DNA of 64,000 nucleotides from Paraburkholderia caledonica NBRC 102488 (GTDB lineage: Bacteria > Pseudomonadota > Gammaproteobacteria > Burkholderiales > Burkholderiaceae), in the NCBI RefSeq assembly GCF_000685095.1, contig NZ_BAYE01000006.1, forward strand, positions 248,001-312,000. The letters run 5' to 3'. Below are positions 8,137 to 15,670 of the stretch, in pieces. The position numbers were made by a program, and so were the translations under genes. Numbering within the stretch: position 1 is the stretch's first letter; each line of letters begins with the position of its first letter. Below the pieces are notes generated by a model. It was given only the letters and a program-made list of their open reading frames with translations, had not been told where the DNA came from and ran no database searches.

Positions 8137-9042
8137 TCAAAGGCGCGGCAGTTCCGGGCGCGTTTCCAGAGCCTTGCGAATCAGCGCTTCCACCGCGACG
8201 CGCTCGTCGCCGGCAAGAGGCAGGCGCGGCGGGCGCACGGGTTCCGTGCCGAGGCCAACCATCGTTTCGGCGAGCTTGATGTTCTGAACGAGCTTGTGCG
8301 AGACGTCGAGTGCGAGCAGCGGCGCGAACCAACGGTAGATCGTCCGTGCTTCTTCAAACCGTCCTGCTTTCAGCAGCTTGTAAATCGCCACCGTCTCATG
8401 CGGAAACGCGCACACGAGACCGGCCACCCAGCCATGCGCGCCCATCAGGATAGCTTCCATCGCCAGGTTGTCGACGCCGCACAGAATGGCGAAGCGGTCG
8501 CCGACCGCGTTGATCAGATCGGTCACGCGCCGCACGTCGCCGCATGATTCCTTGATGGCGACGATTTTCTTTTCGTCGGCGATTTCCGCGAACATGTCGG
8601 GCGTCATGTCGACGCCGTACGCGAGCGGATTGTTATAGATCATCAGCGGGAGTGCGCTTGCATCGGCGACGCTGCGGAAATGGTGCAGCGTCTCGCGCCG
8701 GTCCGACAGATAGCGCAGTCCCGGCAGCACCATGAAACCATTGGCGCCACGGCGGCTGCCGGCCTCGGCCTGGCGGCAGGCGTCGAGCGTGCTATTTTCC
8801 GCGATGGTCAGCAGCACCGGCACGCGGCCGCGAGAGGCTTCCACGGCGATGTCGAGCACCTCGAGCTTTTCGTCGAGCGAGAGCGTCGAGGCTTCGCCGA
8901 GCGATCCGCACACGATGATGCCGTCCACACCCGCGTCGATCTGCGCTTCGATATTCTTGCCGGTCCACGCACGGTCTATGCTGAAATCCGCGTTGAACTT
9001 GGTGGTGACTGCGGGCAATACGCCTTCCCAGATATGCGCCAC
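8137..9042 (-). CDS. DapA-family aldolase/deaminase, probable pyrroline-4-hydroxy-2-carboxylate deaminase
   Basis: A 301-residue TIM-barrel enzyme of the dihydrodipicolinate synthase family. It has the GSLGEAST loop, Tyr136 (MIYNNP) and Schiff-base Lys164 (AIKES). In hydroxyproline degraders, such an enzyme (LhpC/HypD type) deaminates 1-pyrroline-4-hydroxy-2-carboxylate to alpha-ketoglutarate semialdehyde. Adjacent, divergent epimerase and D-hydroxyproline dehydrogenase genes support that role over lysine synthesis. GTG at 9042 is chosen because AGGAG sits 7 nt upstream and the protein then begins at the family-typical position. The semialdehyde dehydrogenase needed next is not in this window. 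Confidence 0.8.
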   Translation of the reverse strand: MAHIWEGVLPAVTTKFNADFSIDRAWTGKNIEAQIDAGVDGIIVCGSLGEASTLSLDEKLEVLDIAVEASRGRVPVLLTIAENSTLDACRQAEAGSRRGANGFMVLPGLRYLSDRRETLHHFRSVADASALPLMIYNNPLAYGVDMTPDMFAEIADEKKIVAIKESCGDVRRVTDLINAVGDRFAILCGVDNLAMEAILMGAHGWVAGLVCAFPHETVAIYKLLKAGRFEEARTIYRWFAPLLALDVSHKLVQNIKLAETMVGLGTEPVRPPRLPLAGDERVAVEALIRKALETRPELPRL

Positions 9043-9125
9043 GACTGCTCTCCTGAGTGTGATGAGTTCAAGCGCAGTGTAAGCAGCGAAAACGCTGGCG
9101 TCTTGCGTCAATGGCGCGTCGCGAA

Positions 9126-9142
9126 TGACGATTTCGGCACAG
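9126..9142 (-). promoter_or_regulatory. 17-bp activator-site candidate upstream of the deaminase gene
   Basis: On the minus strand this reads CTGTGCCGAAATCGTCA, ending 83 bp before the GTG at 9042. An identical 17-mer lies in the opposite orientation at 9337-9353, ahead of the divergent epimerase gene. Confidence 0.6.
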
Positions 9143-9336
9143 TGATGGTGTGGCTCCGTATGCACGGTGGCTCATCAGCGGCGCGTTTTACGGAGATTCG
9201 CCAGCCTGTCCGTTGGTGCAATGAGGTGTACGACAAGCGAGCCGCGCTCCTGATCGTGGCTCCGCGGGATGCGCCGCGCTCACCCTTCAAAAGTGGCCGC
9301 GGTTTCGCGCACATGCGATGCTGCGATCCAACGGCG

Positions 9337-9353
9337 CTGTGCCGAAATCGTCA
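9337..9353 (+). promoter_or_regulatory. 17-bp activator-site candidate upstream of the epimerase gene
   Basis: CTGTGCCGAAATCGTCA ends 57 bp before the ATG at 9411. It is the exact inverted copy of 9126-9142, so each divergent gene sees the same element in the same orientation. An asymmetric site of this size suits the PAS-AraC regulator encoded at 13482. The rest of the 368-bp gap shows no gene. Confidence 0.6.
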
Positions 9354-9410
9354 CAATCCACGCGCAAGCTCACCAAGACTGCTGCCTTCGCCGTTCCTAC
9401 CATGTGCGTC

Positions 9411-10436
9411 ATGAAAACGCTCAATATCATCGACTCGCACACCGGCGGTGAACCGACCCGCCTCGTGGTGTCGGGCGGCCCGGACCTCGGCGGCGGAACG
9501 CTGGCGCAACGGCTCGACGTATTTCGCACTCGTTTCGACGACTGGCGCGCGGGCGTCGTCACCGAACCTCGTGGCTCGGACGTCGTGGTCGGCGCGTTGC
9601 TGTGCGAACCCGACGACCCGTCATGCGCGGCCGGCGTGATCTTCTTCAACAACGTCGGCTATCTCGGCATGTGCGGTCACGGCACGATCGGCCTCGTCGT
9701 TTCGCTCGCGCATATGGGGCGAATCGGACCGGGGCGGCATCGGATCCAGACGCCGGTCGGCGTCGTCGAAGCGACGCTGAATGACGATGGCAGCGTCGCC
9801 GTGCGCAACGTGCCTGCCTATCGTTATCGCAAGGCGGTTCAGGTCGATGTGCCGGGACATGGCGTGCTGACGGGCGACATCGGCTGGGGCGGCAACTGGT
9901 TCTTTCTCGTCGCGGAGCATGGCCATTCGCTGGAGGCTGCACGCATTCCCGAGTTGACCGCTTTCAGCGCGGCGATTCGGGATGCCCTGATCGCGCAGCG
10001 CATCACCGGCGCGGACGGCGCGCTGATCGACCATATCGAACTCTTCGGGCCCGGCTCGCGCGGCGGCATCGACAGCCGCAGTTTCGTACTGTGCCCCGGC
10101 AATGCGTACGACCGCTCGCCGTGCGGCACGGGCACGAGCGCAAAGGTCGCGTGTCTCGCGGCGGAAGGCAAACTCGCCGAAGGGGCAGTGTGGCGCCAGG
10201 AGAGCATTATCGGCAGCGTGTTCGAGGCGAGTTATCGCCATGCCGGCGATGGCGCATCCGCAATTCCTGGCGGCGACGGCATGTCAGTTGTTTCACCCCG
10301 CGACGGCGCCCCAGCAGTTCCAGCCGACGCAGCACCGGTAATCCCTACGATCACCGGCCACGCCTATATCACAGCGGAAGGGCGGCTTTGCTTCGACGAG
10401 CGCGATCCGTTCGCGTGGGGCATCCGCACGGTATGA
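9411..10436 (+). CDS. 4-hydroxyproline 2-epimerase (proline racemase family)
   Basis: A 341-residue enzyme of the proline racemase superfamily. It probably inverts C2 of trans-4-hydroxy-L-proline to cis-4-hydroxy-D-proline, the first step of catabolism. The two catalytic cysteines are visible: Cys88 in GMCGHGTIG and Cys238 in [10 protein letters not shown], both in the form typical of epimerases (dehydratase-type homologues replace the first Cys by Ser or Thr). An Ala/Pro/Asp-rich insertion of roughly 30 residues at about 285-315 precedes the last strand and is unusual. The gene heads an operon; its stop overlaps the next start (ATGA at 10433). Confidence 0.9.
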   Translation: MKTLNIIDSHTGGEPTRLVVSGGPDLGGGTLAQRLDVFRTRFDDWRAGVVTEPRGSDVVVGALLCEPDDPSCAAGVIFFNNVGYLGMCGHGTIGLVVSLAHMGRIGPGRHRIQTPVGVVEATLNDDGSVAVRNVPAYRYRKAVQVDVPGHGVLTGDIGWGGNWFFLVAEHGHSLEAARIPELTAFSAAIRDALIAQRITGADGALIDHIELFGPGSRGGIDSRSFVLCPGNAYDRSPCGTGTSAKVACLAAEGKLAEGAVWRQESIIGSVFEASYRHAGDGASAIPGGDGMSVVSPRDGAPAVPADAAPVIPTITGHAYITAEGRLCFDERDPFAWGIRTV

Positions 10437-11566
10437 CGGCGGACGCGTTGATTGTCGGCGCGGGCATTGTGGGTGCGGCATGCGCGGCCGAACTCGCCGC
10501 GCTCGGCATGCGAGTCGAGGTGCTCGACGCTCAAGGCATCGGCGGTGGCGCGACGGCTGCGGGCATGGGTCATATCGTCGTAATGAACGACTCGCCCGCG
10601 GAATTCGCGCTGTCACGCTACTCGCGCGAACTCTGGCTGGACCTTGCGCCGCAGCTTCGTGCGCGAGATGCGTTCGCGCGCTGCGGCACGCTCTGGCTCG
10701 CCGCCGACGAAGAAGAGTTCCAGGCCGCCCGGGCAATGCACGCCGCCTACGAAGCGCAAGGCGTTTCGGCGGAACTGCTCGACGCGCGCGCATTGCGGGC
10801 GTGTGAACCGGCGGTTGTTTCTTCGCTAGTCGGGGGCTTGCGCATCGAGCACGACAGCATCGTCTACGCGCCGACGGCGGCGCAGTGGCTGCTGACGCGA
10901 TCGTCGGCGTCAGCGAATATTCGCATGCGGCTCGACGCGCGGGTTATCTCGGTCGATGCTGCCGGCGCGATGCTTGCGAACGGCGAGCGGCGCAGCGCGG
11001 CGCACGTGATCGTCGCGAACGGGCTCGGCGCTCAGGAGTTGATACCGGCGCTGCCGCTGCAACCGAAGAAAGGCCACCTGTTGATCACGGACCGTTATCC
11101 CGAACTGATCCATCATCAGTTGCTGGAGCTCGGGTATATCAAGAGCGCGCATCATGCGACCGGCACGTCCGTCGCGTTCAATGCGCAACCGCGGCCTACG
11201 GGGCAGGTACTGATCGGCTCGTCGCGTCAGTTCGACACGACCGACCCGGCGGTCGAGATGCCGGTGCTTGCTCAAATGCTGCAACGCGCCGCTCACTATC
11301 TGCCGATGCTCCCGCAACTGAACGGCATACGCGCATGGACCGGGTTTCGCGCGGCATCGCCGGATGGGCTGCCGCTAATCGGCCCCGCCGGCGAGCACGC
11401 GCCCGGCGTGTGGCTCGCCGTCGGTCACGAAGGTCTGGGCGTGACGACTTCGCTGGCGACTGCGACGTTGCTCGGGGCGCAAATCGTCGGAAACGCGCCG
11501 GCCATTCCGGTCGAGCCGTATCTGCCGAGCCGTTTCGTTCCCGTGCATGAGGTGGCGCATGACTGA
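10433..11566 (+). CDS. FAD oxidoreductase (DAO fold), D-hydroxyproline dehydrogenase subunit
   Basis: A 377-residue DadA/glycine-oxidase-type flavoprotein. The N-terminal dinucleotide fold [18 protein letters not shown] binds [13 protein letters not shown] and the C-terminal [14 protein letters not shown] are usual in this family. With the small [2Fe-2S] protein and the second flavoprotein downstream it matches the three-subunit D-hydroxyproline dehydrogenase (LhpBEF type), oxidising cis-4-hydroxy-D-proline to the pyrroline and passing electrons to the respiratory chain. Its start overlaps the epimerase stop by 4 bp and its stop overlaps the ferredoxin-like gene by 8 bp, so translation is probably coupled. 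Confidence 0.85.
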   Translation: MTADALIVGAGIVGAACAAELAALGMRVEVLDAQGIGGGATAAGMGHIVVMNDSPAEFALSRYSRELWLDLAPQLRARDAFARCGTLWLAADEEEFQAARAMHAAYEAQGVSAELLDARALRACEPAVVSSLVGGLRIEHDSIVYAPTAAQWLLTRSSASANIRMRLDARVISVDAAGAMLANGERRSAAHVIVANGLGAQELIPALPLQPKKGHLLITDRYPELIHHQLLELGYIKSAHHATGTSVAFNAQPRPTGQVLIGSSRQFDTTDPAVEMPVLAQMLQRAAHYLPMLPQLNGIRAWTGFRAASPDGLPLIGPAGEHAPGVWLAVGHEGLGVTTSLATATLLGAQIVGNAPAIPVEPYLPSRFVPVHEVAHD

Positions 11567-11831
11567 CAGCGGCGCACGCATTCGGCTGAACATCGACGGT
11601 GTCGCCCTCAAGGTGGAAGCGGGCACGACGGTGGCTGCGGCGCTCGTTCTCGCCGGTGCGAAAAGCGGAACGCGGGTGTCCGTAGGCGGCGAGCCGCGCG
11701 CCGCGTTCTGCGGCATGGGCGTCTGCCAGGAATGCCGCGTGACGATAGACGGCCGCGCGCATGCGCTCGCGTGTCAGACGCTTTGCCGCGACGGCCAGAC
11801 TGTACGCACGCAGCACGAGGGCGCTCGATGA
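11559..11831 (+). CDS. Small [2Fe-2S] ferredoxin-like subunit of D-hydroxyproline dehydrogenase
   Basis: A 90-residue ferredoxin-fold protein. The cluster ligands are C-x4-C-x2-C in FCGMGVCQEC plus a later Cys in LACQTLC. The segment VEAGTTVAAALVLAGA is typical of the small subunits of three-part amino-acid dehydrogenases of the sarcosine- and hydroxyproline-oxidising type. It should carry electrons between the two flavoproteins encoded on either side. It overlaps the upstream gene by 8 bp. The stop overlaps the start of an 84-codon frame (ATGA at 11828) before the next flavoprotein. Confidence 0.85.
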   Translation: MTDSGARIRLNIDGVALKVEAGTTVAAALVLAGAKSGTRVSVGGEPRAAFCGMGVCQECRVTIDGRAHALACQTLCRDGQTVRTQHEGAR

Positions 11832-12082
11832 CCCGGCACTTCCAGGTGGCCTCTGCCTGCATTCCGCCGCACGGCCGGCCCGGCCAAGTGCGAAAGGCGG
11901 TCATCAAGCTGACGGAGCACGTCGGCGTCGGCGTCGACTCGGCGACGAATTCGCCGCACAGATTAGTCCGGCCGCGCGCAAGAGTCGCCCGCACGGTGAC
12001 GCAACGCTCGCAGCATGGCATCCCGCCAGACCTGTACTGCAACGGCGATAACGCGCAGAACGTAGAGGTTGACGCATCGTGA
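11828..12082 (+). CDS. Possible 84-residue small protein inside the hydroxyproline operon
   Basis: This frame fills the only gap of the operon exactly: its ATG overlaps the upstream stop (ATGA, 11828-11831) and its TGA overlaps the downstream GTG (GTGA, 12079-12082). Third codon positions are mostly G/C over the first half, as in neighbours. The product (MTRHFQVASACIPPHG...) has no membrane segment and resembles nothing I know. It may be a real subunit or assembly factor, or an inserted non-coding spacer. Its first 22 bases resemble the start of the next gene at 16 positions, so partial duplication is another explanation. Confidence 0.35.
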   Translation: MTRHFQVASACIPPHGRPGQVRKAVIKLTEHVGVGVDSATNSPHRLVRPRARVARTVTQRSQHGIPPDLYCNGDNAQNVEVDAS

Positions 12083-13359
12083 GCCAGCACTTCGACGTCG
12101 TTGTGATCGGCGCCGGTCCGGCGGGTTTGCACTCGGCGCTTGCTTCGGCGCGCGAAGGCGCGAGCGTCGCGTTGCTCGACGACAACCCGCGCGCCGGCGG
12201 ACAGATCTGGCGTCAAGGTCCGGGCCATTCGCAACATGCGCCGCTGCAAAAGCTGCTCGCCGATCTCAGTCGCCGCAGCAACGTCACGAATTTCCCATCG
12301 ACGCGGGTTGTCGCGCCGCTCCCGCCGCGCGGACTGCTGGTCGAATCGGCGGAACGAGGCGGTATGTGTCTGACATACGAACACCTGATCCTCGCGACCG
12401 GCGCGCGCGAGCGCTTGCTGCCATTCGAGGGCTGGACTTTGCCCGGCGTGACTGGGGCGGGCGCGCTGCAAGCGCTGATCAAAGGCGGCATGCCGGTGCG
12501 CGGCGAGCGCGTCGTGATCGCCGGCAGCGGGCCGCTGCTGATCGCGGCGTTAGCCACGGCGCGCGCGGCGGGCGCACGGGTGCTCGCGGTTGTCGAACAG
12601 GCATCGAGCGTCGATGTTCTGCGCTTTGGCGCGTCGCTGATACGCGAACCCGCGAAGCTGCGGCAGGCCTTGAGTATGTCGCGCGGCTTTGCCGGCGTGC
12701 ATTACTGGACCGGCAGCATGGTAGAGGCGGCGCACGGGGAGGGCCGCGTCCAGCGGGTCACGGTCCGGCGCGGGCAGACCAGCGTCACGCTTGACTGCGA
12801 TCGCATCGCGTGCGGCTTTGGACTCGCGCCGAATGTCACGCTTGCCCAGGCGCTCGGTTGTGCAATCGATGAAGCGGGCGGCATCGTCGTCGATGCCACG
12901 CAGCGCACATCGGTCGACGGCGTGCTGGCGGCCGGCGAATGCACCGGCGTTGGCGGCGCGGAACTCGCGGCAGTCGAAGGCGAGCTTGCGGGCCTGACCG
13001 CGAGCGGCGCAACGCCGGATCGCAGCGCACTGCACGCGCAACGCGAGCGATGGCGTCGCTTTGCAGTGCGCATCGAGACCGCCTTCGCGTTGCAGACGCC
13101 CGCGCGCACGCCGCCCGCCGACGACACGCTGCTGTGCCGCTGTGAGGACGTGAGCGTCGGAGAAGTGCGTGTCTTCCGCAACTGGCGGGACGCAAAGCTG
13201 CATACCCGTTGCGGGATGGGCGCGTGCCAGGGAAGGGTATGTGGGCTCGCCGCGAGTGTCTACTTCGACTGGCCGTCGGCGACGCCGCGGCCGCCCTTCA
13301 GTCCCGCGCAAATCGGCACGCTGATCGCGGCAAGCACACAGCCGCCGCAGGTGGACTGA
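12079..13359 (+). CDS. NAD(P)/FAD-dependent oxidoreductase with BFD-like [2Fe-2S] domain, D-hydroxyproline dehydrogenase subunit
   Basis: A 426-residue flavoprotein. VVVIGAGPAGLHSALAS (about 8-24) is the FAD fold, and VVIAGSGPLLIAALATARA (about 144-162) the second dinucleotide fold. Near the C-terminus LLCRCEDVSVGEV and CGMGACQGRVCG give the C-x-C...C-x4-C ligands of a bacterioferritin-associated-ferredoxin-like cluster. This is the alpha-type subunit of three-part D-amino-acid dehydrogenases (compare LhpBEF, octopine/nopaline oxidases and OoxA). GTG start at 12079, preceded by GAGG at 12065-12068. It ends the enzyme operon, 122 bp before the regulator. Confidence 0.85.
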   Translation: MSQHFDVVVIGAGPAGLHSALASAREGASVALLDDNPRAGGQIWRQGPGHSQHAPLQKLLADLSRRSNVTNFPSTRVVAPLPPRGLLVESAERGGMCLTYEHLILATGARERLLPFEGWTLPGVTGAGALQALIKGGMPVRGERVVIAGSGPLLIAALATARAAGARVLAVVEQASSVDVLRFGASLIREPAKLRQALSMSRGFAGVHYWTGSMVEAAHGEGRVQRVTVRRGQTSVTLDCDRIACGFGLAPNVTLAQALGCAIDEAGGIVVDATQRTSVDGVLAAGECTGVGGAELAAVEGELAGLTASGATPDRSALHAQRERWRRFAVRIETAFALQTPARTPPADDTLLCRCEDVSVGEVRVFRNWRDAKLHTRCGMGACQGRVCGLAASVYFDWPSATPRPPFSPAQIGTLIAASTQPPQVD

Positions 13360-13481
13360 CTCGCACCGCGCGCCGCCGGCGAGCGGATATTGTCGGCTAA
13401 CCTGCCGCTTTATAATCGAGCGCGCATGCAGCGCTTACTCCTGCGCTCTTATAAACGGCTCGGACCCACGGGACCTGCACG

Positions 13482-14249
13482 ATGAACACGCTGGCTCATC
13501 AGTTTTCACCTGACGAAGCAACGTTGTCCGGCATGCTGTCGCACTTCAGGCAGTTGGAGCCCGTGTTCGACGCGCTGCCCGACGTCGTTTTCTTTGTGAA
13601 AGACGCGGACGCGCGCTATGCGCTGGTCAACCGCACGCTGGCTTCGCGTTGCGGCTTCAAGGAAAAGACGGCGCTGTTGGGCAAAACCGCCGAAGATGTA
13701 TTCCCACGCCGCTTCGGCCGCATCTATACGGCGCAGGACGAAGGGGTGATCCATGTCGGCAACCAGATGATCGATCAGCTGGAATTGCACCTTTATCCTG
13801 GTCGCCAACCGGGCTGGTGTCTCACCACCAAGCAGCCGTTGCGCGATGCCGCGGGCGTGATCGTCGGGCTTGCGGGCATTTCACGCGATCTCAGAGCGGA
13901 CGAAAGCAGCCATCCGGCTTATAGCCGGCTCGCCGCGGTCGTGCAGTTCATCCAGGAAAACTATGTGCAGCCGCTGAATCTCAAGCAGTTGGCGGTGATG
14001 GCGGACATGTCCGTCGCGCAACTGGAGCGGTATTTTCACAAGGTGTTTCATCTGACTCCGCGCCAGGTTCTGCTGAAGACACGCCTCGACGCCGCCACGG
14101 CGCTGCTGGTCTCGCACGACAAGGTCACCGATGTCGCCGCACTGTGCGGCTACACGGACCACAGCGCCTTCACGCGTCAGTTCAAGGCGACCGTCGGCGT
14201 TACGCCGACCGAATACCGGATGCTGCTGCACGGCACTTCGCGGAGTTGA
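13482..14249 (+). CDS. AraC-family regulator with N-terminal PAS domain
   Basis: A 255-residue regulator. Residues about 25-137 form a PAS sensor (VFDALPDVVFFVKDADARY, GKTAEDVFPRRF, GLAGISRDLR) and about 150-250 an AraC/XylS double helix-turn-helix (LNLKQLAVMADMSVAQLERYF, then VAALCGYTDHSAFTRQFK). PAS-AraC regulators next to hydroxyproline genes are usual in pseudomonads and Burkholderia, so it probably activates both divergent transcripts in response to hydroxyproline. The duplicated 17-mer at 9126 and 9337 is its best candidate site. Confidence 0.88.
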   Translation: MNTLAHQFSPDEATLSGMLSHFRQLEPVFDALPDVVFFVKDADARYALVNRTLASRCGFKEKTALLGKTAEDVFPRRFGRIYTAQDEGVIHVGNQMIDQLELHLYPGRQPGWCLTTKQPLRDAAGVIVGLAGISRDLRADESSHPAYSRLAAVVQFIQENYVQPLNLKQLAVMADMSVAQLERYFHKVFHLTPRQVLLKTRLDAATALLVSHDKVTDVAALCGYTDHSAFTRQFKATVGVTPTEYRMLLHGTSRS

Positions 14250-14259
14250 GCGTCGGCAT

Positions 14260-14589
14260 ATGGTTCGCCGTAAGCATCATTACTATGTGTACGTCGTCGC
14301 ACTCGACGACAAGGTCTGGAACGAGGCGCGCTTTCGCCGCGCGAATCCGGATTACCGGTTCGACAAGCCGTGCGTGTATGTGGGGATGACCGGGCTCGAT
14401 CCCGATCTGCGCTTCGACCGGCATAAAGCCGGCATTCAGGCAAATCGCTATGTGCGCGATTATGGCCTGCGCCTTGTACCCGAGCTATATGAAGTGTTCA
14501 ATCCCATGCCGTATCGCGGCGCACAGGAAATGGAAGTGGAACTGGCGATTGGACTACGCGAAGCAGGGTACGGCGTATGGCAGGCGTAA
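14260..14589 (+). CDS. GIY-YIG-like nuclease-fold protein
   Basis: A 109-residue protein. YYVYVVALDD followed about 25 residues later by CVYVGMTGLDPDLRFDRHKAG resembles the GIY...YIG core of the GIY-YIG superfamily (here YVYV and VYVGMT), with an Arg and a His in helix 1. A Glu near the end (EMEVELAIGLREAGYGV) could be the metal ligand. Single-domain members in bacteria are mostly uncharacterised. It begins 10 bp after the PAS-AraC stop with no good ribosome site, so translation may follow from the upstream gene. Confidence 0.65.
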   Translation: MVRRKHHYYVYVVALDDKVWNEARFRRANPDYRFDKPCVYVGMTGLDPDLRFDRHKAGIQANRYVRDYGLRLVPELYEVFNPMPYRGAQEMEVELAIGLREAGYGVWQA

Positions 14590-14597
14590 AGCGTGCG

Positions 14598-14858
14598 TTA
14601 CTTGACGCCCAGCCCGCGCAGCACGGCATTGCCTTCGGGCGTGAGGCGAATGCGCGAGCCACCTGCTTCGTTCGAGATCGTTTCGATCAGGCCGGCTTCG
14701 TGCAGTTGCGGAATCTCGGGTTTGGCGGACGCGTCGATAGGCGCGTGCAGCAAAAGCAGCAACGTCGCCAGTTCGTGATGGCTCAGGAGACGCCGCAGGA
14801 TGGTCGGACGCCTTGTCGGCGCGGGCGTGTCGTTGGTATTCGGTTCGGGTTGGTTCAT
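14598..14858 (-). CDS. Small winged-helix-like hypothetical protein
   Basis: An 86-residue protein. After a Pro/Thr-rich N-terminus (about 25 residues) the body reads LSHHELATLLLLLHAP, then IPQLHEAGLIETI and SRIRLTPEGNAVLRGLG, which is the helix/wing pattern of MarR- or PadR-like winged helices. Too short for a standard regulator. The start at 14858 has GAGGTG upstream; the frame extends further up without such a site. It faces the GIY-YIG gene tail to tail, 8 bp apart. Confidence 0.55.
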   Translation of the reverse strand: MNQPEPNTNDTPAPTRRPTILRRLLSHHELATLLLLLHAPIDASAKPEIPQLHEAGLIETISNEAGGSRIRLTPEGNAVLRGLGVK

Positions 14859-15022
14859 GGTGCGCACCTCGTGCGGGGTCGTGTCCGAGGCATCATGCGG
14901 ACGAAGTCTTAAACGATTCTTAAGACCCATTGTCCTGTAACACCGTGACACGAAGATGGCACCGGCGCACCTTACCAACGCTTAACGGCGCCGCTTTTTT
15001 GGCCCGCTCGGGCAACCCCGGC

Positions 15023-15355
15023 TTACGGCGCGCAGGTTTTCCCCGCTGTTTCGATCCACAGATTGTTCACGTGGCGCTTGCCCGCATAGAAACGGTAAGT
15101 GGTCGCTCCGTTGTCGCTGCGCACCTTGATGATGTTCGAATCGCCAAAGTCCAGCATCTGGCCTTGCGGGATCGACGTGGATTTGAACGCGGCATTATGG
15201 TTCGACGCCAATTGCGTCAGGCAGGCGACGACATCGTTGACTGAGCGCTGCGTATTGGTGTCGGTGACCGGCTCGCCGGCATCCGGGTTCTTCTGAAAGT
15301 AAGCGCAAGCGCTGAGAAGCAGGGGAACTGACAGGACTACGGCAAACTTCTTCAT
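15023..15355 (-). CDS. Hypothetical lipoprotein
   Basis: A 110-residue exported protein. The N-terminus MKKFAVVLSVPLLLSACAYF is a lipoprotein signal with lipobox LLSAC, so the mature protein starts at lipidated Cys17. The mature part has two further Cys, at about 45 and 108, which could form a disulfide. The preceding codons show AGGAGAG. I recognise no domain; it is probably an anchored periplasmic protein. The 300 bp upstream to 15670 hold no supportable gene. Confidence 0.75.
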   Translation of the reverse strand: MKKFAVVLSVPLLLSACAYFQKNPDAGEPVTDTNTQRSVNDVVACLTQLASNHNAAFKSTSIPQGQMLDFGDSNIIKVRSDNGATTYRFYAGKRHVNNLWIETAGKTCAP

Positions 15356-15670
15356 ATCTCTCCTGGCGTTTCATTCGGCCGGCGGTGGGCGCGGGTTCGA
15401 GCTAAAGGCGTGACGAGCGCGCTGCTCTGGCGTAGCCGCCGCCCTAGCCGACCTGCTTGAACCGCCCGACCCGAGTACCGACGCGGCCGCGCGGCGCGGA
15501 CCGCGACTTAAGGCGCCATTATATCGGGCGAAGGGCATACTCCCGCGGATGCCGCACGACGCGTGCCCGCGCCGTCACGATTCGCGATGCAGTCAAGCGG
15601 CGCGACTTGCCGTGAATCTGCAATTGGCGATTGGCGTTCCCGGTCCGCGCGCCCCGCCGGCGAGCGCCGC

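Noticed and set aside
14980..15000. Terminator at GGCGCC followed by TTTTTT
   Set aside because: The stem is too short, and no plus-strand gene ends just upstream.
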